Part shown: piece by piece, positions 27,427 through 38,100 of the stretch
Position numbering within the stretch: the first letter of the stretch is position 1
How the letters are laid out: every line of letters begins with the position of its first letter
NCBI GenBank assembly: GCA_024235695.1
Contig: JACKLX010000013.1
Coordinates: 55,492-119,491, forward strand
DNA length: 64,000 bases
Direction: 5' to 3'
Origin: Accumulibacter sp.
Lineage (GTDB): Bacteria > Pseudomonadota > Gammaproteobacteria > Burkholderiales > Rhodocyclaceae
Notes under the pieces: model-generated
Database searches by the model: none
Seen by the model: the letters and a program-made list of their open reading frames with translations, nothing else
Told to the model about the DNA's origin: nothing
Translations under genes and position numbers: made by a program

Positions 27427-29382
27427 ATGGCAAGGGAAAAGGCAGTCACCACGAAGGCAGCCAAGGCGAAAGCTGCGGCAGATCTGTTGGCGCAGGTTGG
27501 CAATCAGCCGGCACCAATCGACGACGAGACGCGCAAGACACGCCTCAAGACGCTGATCAAGCTCGGCAAGGAAAGGGGCTTTCTGACCTACGCCGAGATC
27601 AACGACCATCTCCCCGATGACGTCGTTGACGCCGAGCAGATCGAAAGCATCATCAGCACCTTCAACGACATGGGCATCCAGGTCTATGACGAGGCGCCCG
27701 ATGCCGAAACCCTGCTGATGTCCGATTCCGCGCCAGGCGGCAGCGCCGATGACGCGGATGTCGAAGAACAGGCGGAACAGGCGCTGTCAACCGTGGATTC
27801 GGAGTTCGGCCGGACGACGGACCCGGTGCGGATGTACATGCGCGAGATGGGCTCGGTCGAACTGCTGACCCGCGAAGGCGAGATCGAAATTGCCAAGCGC
27901 ATCGAGGACGGCCTCAAGCACATGATTCAGGCGATCTCCGCCTGCCCGACGACGATCGCCGAGATCCTTGGCTGCGCCGACCGCATCGGACGCGACGAGA
28001 TGCGCATCGACGAACTGATCGACGGGCTGATCACGCCGGAAGGCGAAGACGTGCCCGACGACTCGGCCGAGAGCGACGACAGCAGCGATAGCGACGATGA
28101 CGAAGACGATGACGAAAGCAGCGAAGCTGCTGAAGGCGCCGCGGCAGCGGCATCGCTGCTCAAGCTCAAGACCGACGGCCTCGAACGGCTCGAGATGATC
28201 CGTACGTACGATGCCAAGGCGCGCGCGCTGCTGCTCAAGAAGGGCTCGCAGGACAAGGCCTACCTCAAGCTTCAGGAGCAGATCTCCGAAGAGATGATGG
28301 GCATCCGGTTCACTTCGAAGACCATCGAACGTCTGTGTGATGCAGTGCGGGCAATGGTTGACGAGGCAAGGAGCTGCGAGCGGCGGATCCAGAGAATCTG
28401 CGTGGACACCGTTCGCATGCCGCGCGCTCATTTCATCAAGGTGTTCCCCGGCAACGAACTCAACATCGCCTGGGTGGACGCCGAGATCGCCGCCGCCGGC
28501 AAGACCTACGCGGCGATTCTCGCCCGCAATGCGCCGAACATCACCGAAGAGCAGCGCAAGCTGCTCGCCTTGCAGGACCGCATAGGTATCCCGCTCAAGG
28601 AACTGAAGGACATCAACAAGCAGATGTCCACCGGCGAAGCCAAGGCGCGGCGCGCCAAGCGGGAGATGACCGAAGCCAACCTGCGGCTGGTGATCTCGAT
28701 CGCCAAGAAATACACCAATCGTGGCCTGCAGTTCCTCGACCTGATCCAGGAAGGCAACATCGGCCTGATGAAAGCCGTCGACAAGTTCGAATACCGGCGC
28801 GGCTACAAGTTCTCGACCTATGCGACCTGGTGGATTCGGCAGGCGATCACCCGCTCGATCGCCGATCAGGCGCGCACCATCCGCATCCCGGTACACATGA
28901 TCGAGACGATCAACAAGATGAACCGCATCTCGCGGCAGATCCTGCAGGAAACGGGCCTCGAAGCCGACCCGGCGACGCTCGCCAAGAAGATGGAAATGCC
29001 GGAAGAAAAGATCCGCAAGATCCTGAAGATCAGCAAGGAGCCGATCTCGATGGAAACGCCGATCGGCGACGACGACGACTCGCACCTGGGAGACTTCATC
29101 GAGGACCAGGCGACGCTTGCGCCGACCGAGGCCGCTCTCTACTCAAGCCTGCGCTTCATCACCAAGGACGTGCTGGACACACTGACGCCGCGCGAAGCCA
29201 AGGTGCTGCGCATGCGCTTCGGCATCGAAATGAATACCGACCACACCCTCGAGGAAGTCGGCAAGCAGTTCGATGTCACGCGCGAACGGATTCGCCAGAT
29301 CGAAGCCAAGGCGCTTCGCAAGTTGCGTCACCCCTCGCGCTCCGACAAATTGCGCAGCTTCCTGGACAACGGCAACAGCTGA
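27427..29382 (+). CDS. rpoD: RNA polymerase primary sigma factor (sigma-70)
   Basis: A 651-residue housekeeping sigma factor. Region 1.1 is at the N-terminus ([21 protein letters not shown]). Region 1.2 is [22 protein letters not shown] non-conserved region follows with a very acidic run of mostly Asp/Glu/Ser around residues 212-236. Regions 2.3-2.4 contain [16 protein letters not shown], and region 4.2 is the helix-turn-helix [20 protein letters not shown]. The ATG at 27427 has GGGA 7 bases upstream; the TTG at 27421 is less likely. It is the last gene of the rpsU-dnaG-rpoD cluster. Confidence 0.98.
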   Translation: MAREKAVTTKAAKAKAAADLLAQVGNQPAPIDDETRKTRLKTLIKLGKERGFLTYAEINDHLPDDVVDAEQIESIISTFNDMGIQVYDEAPDAETLLMSDSAPGGSADDADVEEQAEQALSTVDSEFGRTTDPVRMYMREMGSVELLTREGEIEIAKRIEDGLKHMIQAISACPTTIAEILGCADRIGRDEMRIDELIDGLITPEGEDVPDDSAESDDSSDSDDDEDDDESSEAAEGAAAAASLLKLKTDGLERLEMIRTYDAKARALLLKKGSQDKAYLKLQEQISEEMMGIRFTSKTIERLCDAVRAMVDEARSCERRIQRICVDTVRMPRAHFIKVFPGNELNIAWVDAEIAAAGKTYAAILARNAPNITEEQRKLLALQDRIGIPLKELKDINKQMSTGEAKARRAKREMTEANLRLVISIAKKYTNRGLQFLDLIQEGNIGLMKAVDKFEYRRGYKFSTYATWWIRQAITRSIADQARTIRIPVHMIETINKMNRISRQILQETGLEADPATLAKKMEMPEEKIRKILKISKEPISMETPIGDDDDSHLGDFIEDQATLAPTEAALYSSLRFITKDVLDTLTPREAKVLRMRFGIEMNTDHTLEEVGKQFDVTRERIRQIEAKALRKLRHPSRSDKLRSFLDNGNS

Positions 29383-29386
29383 CCCC

Positions 29387-29427
29387 GCGCCGGGCGCTCG
29401 GCGCTCACCGCTGCGGCCGCCCGGCGC
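29387..29427 (+). terminator. GC-rich inverted repeat after rpoD
   Basis: GCGCCGGGCG (29387-29396) and CGCCCGGCGC (29418-29427) form a perfect 10-bp stem with a 21-base loop, starting 4 bases after the rpoD stop codon. No T-run follows, so intrinsic termination is doubtful. A transcript-end stabiliser is equally possible. Confidence 0.45.
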
Positions 29428-29718
29428 CAGCGCCGAAGCGCGGCAACAAGCGTCCGACGGCACCGGCAAGCGAGCGAAAACACGCGGCACGACGGCGCTG
29501 CGACCGCTATTGACTCGGTATACCAATTCTGGGATAGTCCTTCGCTGCTTTCGGACAGCATGCCCCGGGGGACCTGTCGTCACCGGGCGTCGCCGTGGCT
29601 TGTCCTTGTCGTCGGAGCGCTGCTCGCCAGGGTCATCGATGCCGCATGGAAAGGAGTCGGTGGCGATGACGCGAATGGTGCATCAATAATGCCTCGCCAC
29701 TCGGTGAACTAGTCGGCC
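29428..29718. other. Intergenic region between rpoD and an unrecognised gene
   Basis: About 290 bases. They contain the promoter-like sequence at 29510-29538. A 50-codon open frame runs from ATG 29560 to the stop at 29710-29712, beginning MPRGTCRHR and containing a short hydrophobic stretch (PWLVLVVGALL). I cannot tell whether that frame is translated; it lacks a good ribosome-binding site. Confidence 0.35.
29510..29538 (+). promoter_or_regulatory. Probable sigma-70 promoter
   Basis: TTGACT (29510-29515) and GATAGT (29533-29538) are separated by exactly 17 bases. The -35 matches the consensus in 5 of 6 positions and the -10 in 4 of 6. It points toward the gene at 29719 and would give a leader of about 170 bases. 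Confidence 0.55.
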
Positions 29719-30504
29719 ATGTTGCTCGCCCTGGAAAACGCGATCGTCAAGCTGCTGCGACGCGAACTGCCGTCCCTGTTCACCGGCCCGGCGGCGGCCG
29801 AGGCGACTTTTTCCGCCGATAGCTGGGATTTCGACCGACTGTCGGCCGACCCCATCGCCAGCGAGTCCGGCCCCGAAGACGCGGTCGACGAACTGCTCTT
29901 CGATCCGGACGCACCCGCCGGACCGCACTCGCTCACCCGCCCCCCGTGTTCCGCCCCGAAGCGCGTCTACCTCCGCTCGAGCAACGGTGAATTGGTCGCC
30001 CTGAGGAATGCCGAGGTCGTCTGGAGTACCAGCGACCCCGCTTCGTTCTCGGTCGTCCCCGGCGCCGGCAGGAACCTGGCGGGCTGCAACCACCTGCACG
30101 TCATGTACGGCGTGGTGGCCACGGCGACCCGCCTGAGAATGCTGCACAAGCTGACGCTGCAGATCGCTGGCCCCGACGCCAGCAGCACCGAAGTCGCCTT
30201 TGCGCTGGCCTTGTCGGTGTTGGTCATCAACCGCGACGTACTGGCGCGCAGCGCCGGCTTCTCATGGACCGCGAGCGGCTATCAGGTCGACGGCTCGGTG
30301 AAGACACTGAAGTTCACTGCCGGATCGTCGCCGGCTACCGCCCTGCGCAACCTGTCGCTGGAAGTCGAGCTCGACCTGCGCCTCGAACACCTGCTCGAAG
30401 ATGGCGAGGCCTCTTCCGTCCGGGACATCCTGTCGCCGCGCGCCGATCCGGATGAGCCATCCGGGGCACAGCGCGGCGGTAGCGCCCCGCTGGCACAAGG
30501 CTGA
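29719..30504 (+). CDS. Hypothetical protein, family not recognised
   Basis: A 261-residue protein that I do not recognise. It begins MLLALENAIVKLLRRELPSL, an amphipathic helix that faintly recalls the N-termini of phage-tail and contractile-injection cap proteins. A linker rich in Asp, Ala and Pro (about residues 30-78) follows, then a beta-rich domain (KRVYLRSSNGELVALR to DVLARSAGFSWTASGYQVDG). The end is polar and disordered (SPRADPDEPSGAQRGG). No signal peptide or membrane helix is evident. A probable promoter lies 180 bases upstream. It may be a stray member of a larger system, but no structural phage gene is nearby. Confidence 0.6.
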   Translation: MLLALENAIVKLLRRELPSLFTGPAAAEATFSADSWDFDRLSADPIASESGPEDAVDELLFDPDAPAGPHSLTRPPCSAPKRVYLRSSNGELVALRNAEVVWSTSDPASFSVVPGAGRNLAGCNHLHVMYGVVATATRLRMLHKLTLQIAGPDASSTEVAFALALSVLVINRDVLARSAGFSWTASGYQVDGSVKTLKFTAGSSPATALRNLSLEVELDLRLEHLLEDGEASSVRDILSPRADPDEPSGAQRGGSAPLAQG

Positions 30505-30640
30505 TCGGCGAGCTGCGGGCGATGGCCTTGGCGGCGCCCCTCGCGGCCGGCAGCAGCCCCGGGCGAACGCCCGCCGCCGCAGAGCGACCGCGGCTGCCAC
30601 CTGCAGCCGCTCGGCCGGCGTCGTGAAACAGGTCCAGCAA

Positions 30641-32788
30641 ATGAACGCACGCATCCGCTTCGCCATTTCGGTGATCATTCTCGGGCTGCTGATGACCGGC
30701 CCCTTCGTCATCACCGCCCTGCTGATCTGGGTCGGCGCCAAAACCCCCGAGCGCGCGCTGCTCGTCGAACTGATCGTCCCGCACCTCTCGCTCGGCGCGA
30801 CGATGACCACCTTTGGCTTCATCCTGGGCCTGCTGGTCATCCGTTACCTGTTCCGGCAATACGTCCAGGGCTTGCTCAGGATGGCCGAGAGTCTGCGCCT
30901 GATGCTGACCGCCAACCGCGACTTCCGGGTCGTCCCCGAGGGCCCGCCGGAAGTGCGGCAGCTGGCCGAGGCCACCAACGATCTGGCGCAGCAGCGCGAC
31001 GGTTTGATGGACGACGTCGACGCCCAGATCGCGGCTGCCAAGGAATCGGTGGAAGAGGAGAAGAACCGTCTGGCGGCGCTGATGTCGGAGCTGGCGCAGG
31101 CGGTCGTGGTGTGCAACCTGGATGGCCGCATCCTGCTCTACAACAGCCGCGCCAGACTGCAGTTCCGGGCGCTGGCGCAGGGCAGCACAGCCGTCGCCGG
31201 TGGCGCGCTGATCGGCCTCGGACGGTCGATCTTCTCGATCCTCGAACGCAATCAGATCGACCACGCGCTGGAGGTCGTGCGCCAGCGTCTGCACAAGGGA
31301 GCCGGCGCGGCGATCGCCAATTTCATCACCACCGCGCGCGGCGGCCAACTGCTGCGCGTGCAACTGGTCCCGGTCCTCTCCGAACGCGACATGAGCGGCT
31401 ACGTGCTGACCGTCGAGAACATCACCCGCAGCCTCGAACAGGAATCACGCCGTGATCAGGTGCTGCAATCGCTGACCGACGGCAGCCGCGGCAGCCTGGC
31501 CAATATCCGCGTGGCGGTCGGCAACCTGATGGATTACCCGGACATGGAGGCCGCCGTCCGCGAGCGCTTCGTCGGCATCATCGGCGACGAGGTGGTGCGC
31601 ATGAGCCAGCGACTCGATCAGACGATGAGCGAGTTTGCCGACTCGCTGAAAACCCGCTGGCCGCTGGAAGACGTTCTCGGCATCGACATCATCGCCGCCG
31701 CCCAGCGCCGCATCGAAGAACAGCTCGAGCTGCCAAGCAAGACCGAGGAGATCGACGAAGCGCTGTGGCTGCGGGCCGAGAGCTTCTCGCTGGTGTTCTC
31801 GATCTGTTGCCTGGCGTACCGCCTGCTCGAGCATTACCGGATCAAGGAGTTGCGTTTTCGCCTGCAGCCCTTCGGCAAGCTGGCCTACCTCGACATCATC
31901 TGGAGCGGCCACGCGATGTCGTCGGAGACCTTCTACACCTGGGAAACCGAAGCCATGCAGGTCGGCAAGGAGACTTCACCGCTGTCACTGCGCGACGTCA
32001 TCGACCGCCACGGCGGCGAGGTCTGGTACGAGCGCGAAAAAGCCGCGCACCGTGCCTTCTTCCGGCTGGTGCTGCCGGTGGCCATCCCCGAAACCGTGGC
32101 CGACGCCGAAATCGCCGTCGACGGTGACGTGCGCCCCGAGTATTACGACTTCGACCTTTTCCATTTCCGTGACCAGAGCATCGACCTCGACCGCCCGCTG
32201 GCGGATCTCAGCTACACCGTGTTCGACACCGAAACCACCGGCCTCGAACCCGCCGGCGGCGACGAGATCATCCAGATCGGTGCCGTCCGGATCGTCAACA
32301 ACCGCATGTTGCGCCAGGAGAACTTCGACGCACTGGTCGATCCGGAACGCCTGTTGCGACCCGAGGGCGTGCGCATCCACGGCATCACCGACGACATGGT
32401 GCGCGGCCAGCCGACGATCGACACCGTCTTGCCGGCCTTCCACGATTTCTGCGCCGACACCGTCCTGGTTGCGCACAACGCGGCCTTCGACATGCGTTTC
32501 CTGCAGCTCAAGGAACAGCGCACCGGCGTGGTTTTCAGCCAGCCGGTGCTCGATACCCTGCTGCTCTCGGCAGTGCTGCACGCCAACCAGGACTCACACC
32601 AGCTGGAAAAGATCGCCGAGCGTCTGGGGATCACCATCGAGGGCCGGCACAGCGCGCTCGGCGACGCCTTTGCGACCAGCGAGGTATTCCTCAAGATGCT
32701 GCCGCTGCTGGCGCAGATCGGCATCGTCACCCTTCGGCAGGCGCTGGAGGCGTCGCAGAAGACCTACTTCGCGCGGGTGAAGTACTGA
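30641..32788 (+). CDS. Membrane sensor (degenerate histidine kinase) fused to DEDDh 3'-5' exonuclease
   Basis: A 715-residue protein. Two membrane helices lie near residues 5-28 and 48-70. A HAMP-like segment, a PAS-like domain (VVVCNLDGRILLYNSRARLQF) and a region in the position of a kinase dimerisation helix follow. In that region the block expected to carry the phospho-accepting His reads LTDGSRGSL. The ATPase-like part is also degraded, although GGEVWYEREKAAHRAFFRL recalls a kinase G2 box. Residues ~524-700 are a DnaQ-like exonuclease with VFDTETTGLEP (Asp529, Glu531), VAHNAAFDMRFL and HSALGDAFAT, so the catalytic set is complete. ATG 30641 has a weak AGG upstream. It may be a DNA or RNA trimming enzyme at the membrane; the ligand is unknown. 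Confidence 0.85.
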   Translation: MNARIRFAISVIILGLLMTGPFVITALLIWVGAKTPERALLVELIVPHLSLGATMTTFGFILGLLVIRYLFRQYVQGLLRMAESLRLMLTANRDFRVVPEGPPEVRQLAEATNDLAQQRDGLMDDVDAQIAAAKESVEEEKNRLAALMSELAQAVVVCNLDGRILLYNSRARLQFRALAQGSTAVAGGALIGLGRSIFSILERNQIDHALEVVRQRLHKGAGAAIANFITTARGGQLLRVQLVPVLSERDMSGYVLTVENITRSLEQESRRDQVLQSLTDGSRGSLANIRVAVGNLMDYPDMEAAVRERFVGIIGDEVVRMSQRLDQTMSEFADSLKTRWPLEDVLGIDIIAAAQRRIEEQLELPSKTEEIDEALWLRAESFSLVFSICCLAYRLLEHYRIKELRFRLQPFGKLAYLDIIWSGHAMSSETFYTWETEAMQVGKETSPLSLRDVIDRHGGEVWYEREKAAHRAFFRLVLPVAIPETVADAEIAVDGDVRPEYYDFDLFHFRDQSIDLDRPLADLSYTVFDTETTGLEPAGGDEIIQIGAVRIVNNRMLRQENFDALVDPERLLRPEGVRIHGITDDMVRGQPTIDTVLPAFHDFCADTVLVAHNAAFDMRFLQLKEQRTGVVFSQPVLDTLLLSAVLHANQDSHQLEKIAERLGITIEGRHSALGDAFATSEVFLKMLPLLAQIGIVTLRQALEASQKTYFARVKY

Positions 32789-32885
32789 GCGAGCTCACCG
32801 GTCGGCGGACAGACGTCAGGACGGCGGCCGGCTGATCGCCCATCGCGTTTGCCGACGACGCAAGCCCGACGCCTGGCCGCGTGCG

Positions 32886-35176
32886 TCAAGCGCGCAGCAC
32901 GAAAGCCTCGAAGTCTGCTACCGGCAGCGGCGGGCTGAAGAGATAGCCCTGATAGGCGTCGCAGCCGGCATTCGCCAGGAAGTCCCGCTGCCCCTCGCTA
33001 TCGACCCCTTCGGCGATCACGCCCAGCCCCAGGCTGCGGGCCAGGGCGACGATGGTGCGGGCGATCGCCGCGTCGTTGGGGTCGCTGAGCACGTCGCGCA
33101 CGAACGATCGGTCGATCTTCAGGCGGTCCAGCGGCAGGCGTTTGAGGTAGTACAGCGACGAATAGCCGGTACCGAAATCATCGAGCGAGAAGCCGACACC
33201 GCTGGCTTTCAGCCTGGCGACCTTTTCGATCAGCGCATCGACGTTGTCCACCAGCAGACTCTCGGTCAATTCCAGCTGCAGGCGGTTCGGATTGGCGCCG
33301 GTTTGCGCGAGTATCGCCAGCACCTGATCGGCAAAATGAGCTTCGTGGAACTGTCGGGCGCTGACGTTTACGGCGATGCTCAGGTGCGCCAGATCGGCTC
33401 GACTGGCCCACAGTGCGAGCTGCGCACAGGCCGCTTCGAGAACCCAGGTCCCCAAGGGCAGGATCAGGCCGGATCGCTCGGCCAGCGGAATGAACTCGGC
33501 CGGCAGCATCACGCCGCGCTCCGGACACGGCCAGCGCAGCAGCGCTTCGCTGCCGGTGACACGACCATCGGCGGCCACCTGCGCCTGGTAGTGAAGGACC
33601 AACTGCCGCTCGCCGATCGCCCGCCGCAGACAGACCTCCAGATCGGCGTGCCCGAGTGCGGCAGTCTGCATCGCCGGGTCAAAGAAACGCAAACGGTCGC
33701 GACCGCTTTCCTTGGTCCGGTACATCGCGAGATCGGCCTGTTTCATCAGCTCGTCGACCGACGTCTGGTGTCCCTGGAACAAGGTGGCACCGATGCTCGC
33801 CGTGCATTGATGTTCGCTACCGTCGAGCTGGTACGGTCGATTGAGCGCCGTACGGATCTTCTCGCCGATGATCTCGGCCTGCAGGGCCGCGTCTTCGCGG
33901 CAGCCGCTGAGGCTGACCAGCATCACCACGAACTCGTCGCCGCCCAGCCGCGCCACCGTGTCGCATTCGCGTACGCTGGCAGTCAGGCGTTGCGCGACGG
34001 CCTGCAGCAGCAGGTCACCCTTGTCATGGCCATGGCTGTCGTTGAGCGCCTTGAAGCGATCGAGGTCGATGAACAGCAGCGCGCCGAAAACGCCACTACG
34101 GTGACTGGCGAGCATCGCCTGTTTCAGATGATCGAGCAACAGCACGCGGTTGGGCAGATGGGTCAGATAATCGAAGAAGGCCAGAGCCTCGATCTCGCGT
34201 TCCGCCTTCTTGCGTTGCGTGATGTCGTAATGCGTCGCGACGTAATGGCTGACACCGCGATCAGCGGCCACACCGCCGAGACACTGAGCCATACCGGATA
34301 CACCTCGCCGTTCTTGCGCCGGTCCCAGGTTTCGCCCTGCCAGCCACCAACGCGGTCGATGGTGTCGCGCATGGCGAGAAAGAAATCGCCGTCGTGCAAA
34401 CCAGGTTGGAGCAGGCCTGGCGGCTTCCCGACGACTTCCTCGGCGCCATAGCCGGTGATCTCGGTGAACGCCCGGTTGACCCTCAGGACGATCCCGGCAG
34501 CGTCGATCACCATCATGCTTTGCTGCGACTCGAAGGCGACGGCAGCGATCCGCAACTCGGTCTCGGCGTGCCTGCGCTGACTGACGTCGCTGATCACCAT
34601 CCGCAATACCGTGCTGCCGTCCGCCTCTTGCGCGGCGGCGGCCTCGAGATGCCCCCAGAATGGCGTCCCGTCGTCGCGCGCCATGCGCAACTCGCAGGTC
34701 TGCGGCTCGCCGGTTCGCTGTAGTCGCTTGCGGTGCAGGTAGAAGACGTCCTGATCCGCCTTGACGATGAAGCGGCTAATCCGTTGTCTGACCAGCGCGC
34801 TGCGGCTGACGCCGAGCAGGCTGGCGGCGGCGAGGTTGGCCTCGATGATCAGTCCGGCCTCGCTCAAGGTGCAATAGGCCACCGGCGCCAGATCGTAGAT
34901 GTCGAAATAGCGCGCCCGCGCGGTGTCCAGCTCGAGCTGCCGACGACGCAACTCGTCGTTCTGCATTTCCAGTTCAATCTGATGCACCCGCAGCTCGTGC
35001 AGCATCTCGCCGATCGCTGCCGGCGACATCGACGCCAGGCTCTGGTGTTCGGCGGCCTGGGCCGTACCGCCCTGGAGAAGCTTTTCGGCGCGTCGCCGCA
35101 AGGCCTGTGCGGCACCTCGATCCTGGTCGGCCGCGCGCGGCGCAGCGACGTCGCGGCGCTTATCCTGCCGGCTCAA
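32886..35176 (-). pseudogene. PAS-PAS-GGDEF-EAL cyclic-di-GMP protein, interrupted by a frameshift
   Basis: Two overlapping frames together encode one expected protein of about 760 residues. The 5' part starts at a TTG (35176) with GGAGG 5 bases upstream, overlapping the end of the CheB-CheR gene. It encodes two PAS domains up to NGEVYPVWLSVSAV. The 3' part, in another frame, continues with DRGVSHYVATHYDITQRKKA, then a GGDEF domain (ARLGGDEFVVML intact) and an EAL domain (SEALLRW, DDFGTGYSSLYYL intact). The join falls near 34250-34290 and needs one base added (or two removed). This is either a true inactivating mutation or a sequencing error. If intact, it would make or degrade cyclic di-GMP. 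Confidence 0.85.
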
Positions 35177-38100
35177 TTGAGCCTCCAGCGGCCTGGCGCG
35201 CCGCCGTCGCTTGTTGTGCCCGTTCGGTGGTGGCAATCGCATACATCTCGCCGGCACCGTTCACCAAGGCGGTGGCGGAAACCCAGACGTCCAGGACAGT
35301 GCCGTCCTTGCAGATTCGCTGGGTGCGGTGCGGCTCGAGGATTTCAGCGCCGTCAAGCCGATCGATCCTGCTCAGGGCGTCGTCACGCAAGCTCGCCGGA
35401 ATACGCTCGCGGACGTTCATCTGCAGTGCTTCGGCCTCGCTCCAGCCGTACATCCTGACCGCTGCCGGGTTCCAGGCCAGGATGTGACCGTCGGGGTCCT
35501 GCAGGGTAATGGCGTCGAAGGCGTCACGCACGACGACGGTCAGGCGCAGCAGCTTGTTGGCACTCGCCAATGCCTCCTCGGTCCGCTTCAACTCGGTGAT
35601 ATCGACAAAGCTTATGGTCGCCCCCTCGATGACGTTGTCCAGGGTGCGATAAGGCCGGATGCGCATCATGTACCACGCGCCGGACTTGCTCTGCACCTGT
35701 GCCTCCTTGGGCTCGAGGGTATCGAGTACCGCCTGCAGGTCGCTGACCAGCTGCTCATCGTAGCCGATCAGGTTGGTCACCAGGTGGCCCACCGGTCGTC
35801 CGACGTCACTGAGGATCAGGTGGATGATCTGCGAGGCAGCCGGCGTGAAACGCAGGATGCGCAAGCGATGATCGACAAACACCGTGGCGATGCCGGTGCC
35901 GGCCAGCAGGTTGTTCATGTCGTTGTTGGCTCGCGACAGATCGACCACCTTGGTCTGCAACTCGCTGTTGACCGTCGCCAGCTCTTCGTTGACCGATTGC
36001 AACTCCTCCTTGGAGGTCTCCAGTTCCTCGTTGGTCGATTGCAGCTCTTCGTTCACCGACTGCATTTCCTCATTCGAGGACTTCAGCTCCTCGTTGGCCG
36101 TCTCGAGTTCCTCGTGCGTGCTCTGCAGATACTCGTCCCTGGCCCGCAGTTCTTCGATGACCGCCGCCAGCCGCGCGTCGGCACCCGAAGCGCTCACTAC
36201 CGAGTCGACATCGCTGCCGCCGTCGGCGAGCGGCGCGGCCGCCTGCGTCGCCAGACGATCCGGGTCATGCGCCTCCTCGAGGATGACCAGGTACAGCGGT
36301 GACGTCGGCGGCGCGGCCGCGTTCGCCTTCAGCGGGTGGATAGCCAGCGTGACCGGCACGAAATGGCCGTTGGTCCTGACGCGCAGGCCGCTGACCCGGA
36401 CAGTCGACTTGCTGCCAGCGGCCTTGTGAAGGGCAGCACTCAACTCCAGCCGCAGTCCTTCGCGCGCCATCGTCAGGATGTTATTGACGCCCGCCTCGCC
36501 GGGCGCCGGCTCGAGATAGGCGCCGGTGCGACCGTGCAGGTAGAGAATGTCGCCGTGCTCGTCGACCAGCGCTGCGGCCGGCGCAAGCTGCCGCAGGAGC
36601 TCCTGTTCGGTCAGTTCGCGCACGGGCAGTTTCACCGGCATGGCGCTCGCCGCGCCACCCCGCGGCAGCGCTGTCCGGCGCGGCAGCTCGCGGTTCAGGG
36701 CGGGGTACCGGCCAGCGACGTCTTCCTTGCGCTGAAAGAGCTTTGCCTTGCGGTCGACCACGGCGAACAGGCTGAACGAATCGCCGATGCTTTCCGAGCC
36801 GCCGAGGAACAAAACGCCGTGCGGATTCAGTGCGTAATGGAACAGCGGTATCAGCCTTTTCTGCGCCTCCGCACCGAGGTAGATCAGCAGATTGCGGCAG
36901 CTGATCAGGTCCAGTCTGGAGAACGGCGGATCCCTGACCACATCCTGCTCGGAAAAGACCAGCATGTCGCGAATGCGCTTGTGAATGCGATACCCGCCGC
37001 CGCTTTCGGCGGTGAAAAAGCGCGCCAGCCGCGGCGGCGAAATGTCGGCAGCGACGCTGGCCGGATAAAGCCCGGCGCGGGCAATGGTGATCGCCCGGTT
37101 GTCGATGTCGGTGGCGAAGACCTGAACCGTGTAGCGCTGCTTGAGCGCCTCCATGCACTCCTCCAGCAGGATGGCGATGGAATACGCCTCCTCACCGCTC
37201 GAACAGCCGACCGACCAGACGCGGACGACGCTGCCGGCCGGCCTGTTCGCAAACAGCGCCGGGACAAGCTGCTGCTCGAGCGTCTGGAAGGCCTCCGGGT
37301 CGCGGAAGAAACCGGTGACGCCGATCAGCAGATCGCCAAACAGCGCCTCCACCTCGGGCACGGACTGCTGCAGGAAGCGCAGGTAGTCGTCCAGCTCGTC
37401 GATCTGGTGGACGCTCATCCGCCGCAAGATGCGGCGGTGGGTGCTGCTCGGCTTGTAGTGCGAGAAATCGTGGCCGGTGTGAGTGCGCAACAGAACGAAT
37501 ATCTTCGACAGCGCGCCCTCGACCTGGGGCTGCAGAACGGCGGCGGGACGACCGCGTTTGCCGAAAGCGTGCGCCGCGTAGGCGATCAACTGGGCGGGCA
37601 TCTCGGCGGGCCGCAACTGGCAATCGACCAGGCCGGTGGCAATCGCGCTGCGCGGCATGCCGTCGAACTCGGTTGACTCGGGGATCTGGCTCATCACCAT
37701 GCCGCCCTCGCCCTTGATCGCCCGCACGCCCAGCGTGCCATCGCTGCCGGTACCGGAGAGCACGATAGCGATTGCCTTCTCGTGCTGGTCGGCGGCGAGC
37801 GAGCGAAAGAAGAAGTCGATCGGCAGCCGCTGGCCTCGCGGCTCGGACGGCTCAAGCAGTTCCAGCCGGCCGTTGAGCAAAGCCATCTGGCGGTTGGGCG
37901 GAATGATGTAGGCGCAATTGGCCTGCACCGGCATGCCGTCGGCAACCTCGAAGACCTGCATCCGGGTATAGCGCCGGATCAGGTCGGCGAGGATGCTCTT
38001 GTGGTCCGGTGCCAGGTGCTGTACCAGCACGAAGGCCATGCCGGGATCGACGTCGGTCGGCATGCCGGAAAAGAACGCCTCGAAGGCGGCGAGGCCGCCG

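Noticed and set aside
28060-28140. Low-complexity acidic run in rpoD as a possible assembly error
   Set aside because: The frame continues normally on both sides, and an acidic stretch in the non-conserved region is usual for primary sigma factors.
35880-36130. Short tandem repeat-like DNA in the CheB-CheR gene
   Set aside because: The repetition reflects heptads (NEEL repeats) of a protein coiled coil and is typical of this family, so it is not a separate DNA repeat or CRISPR.
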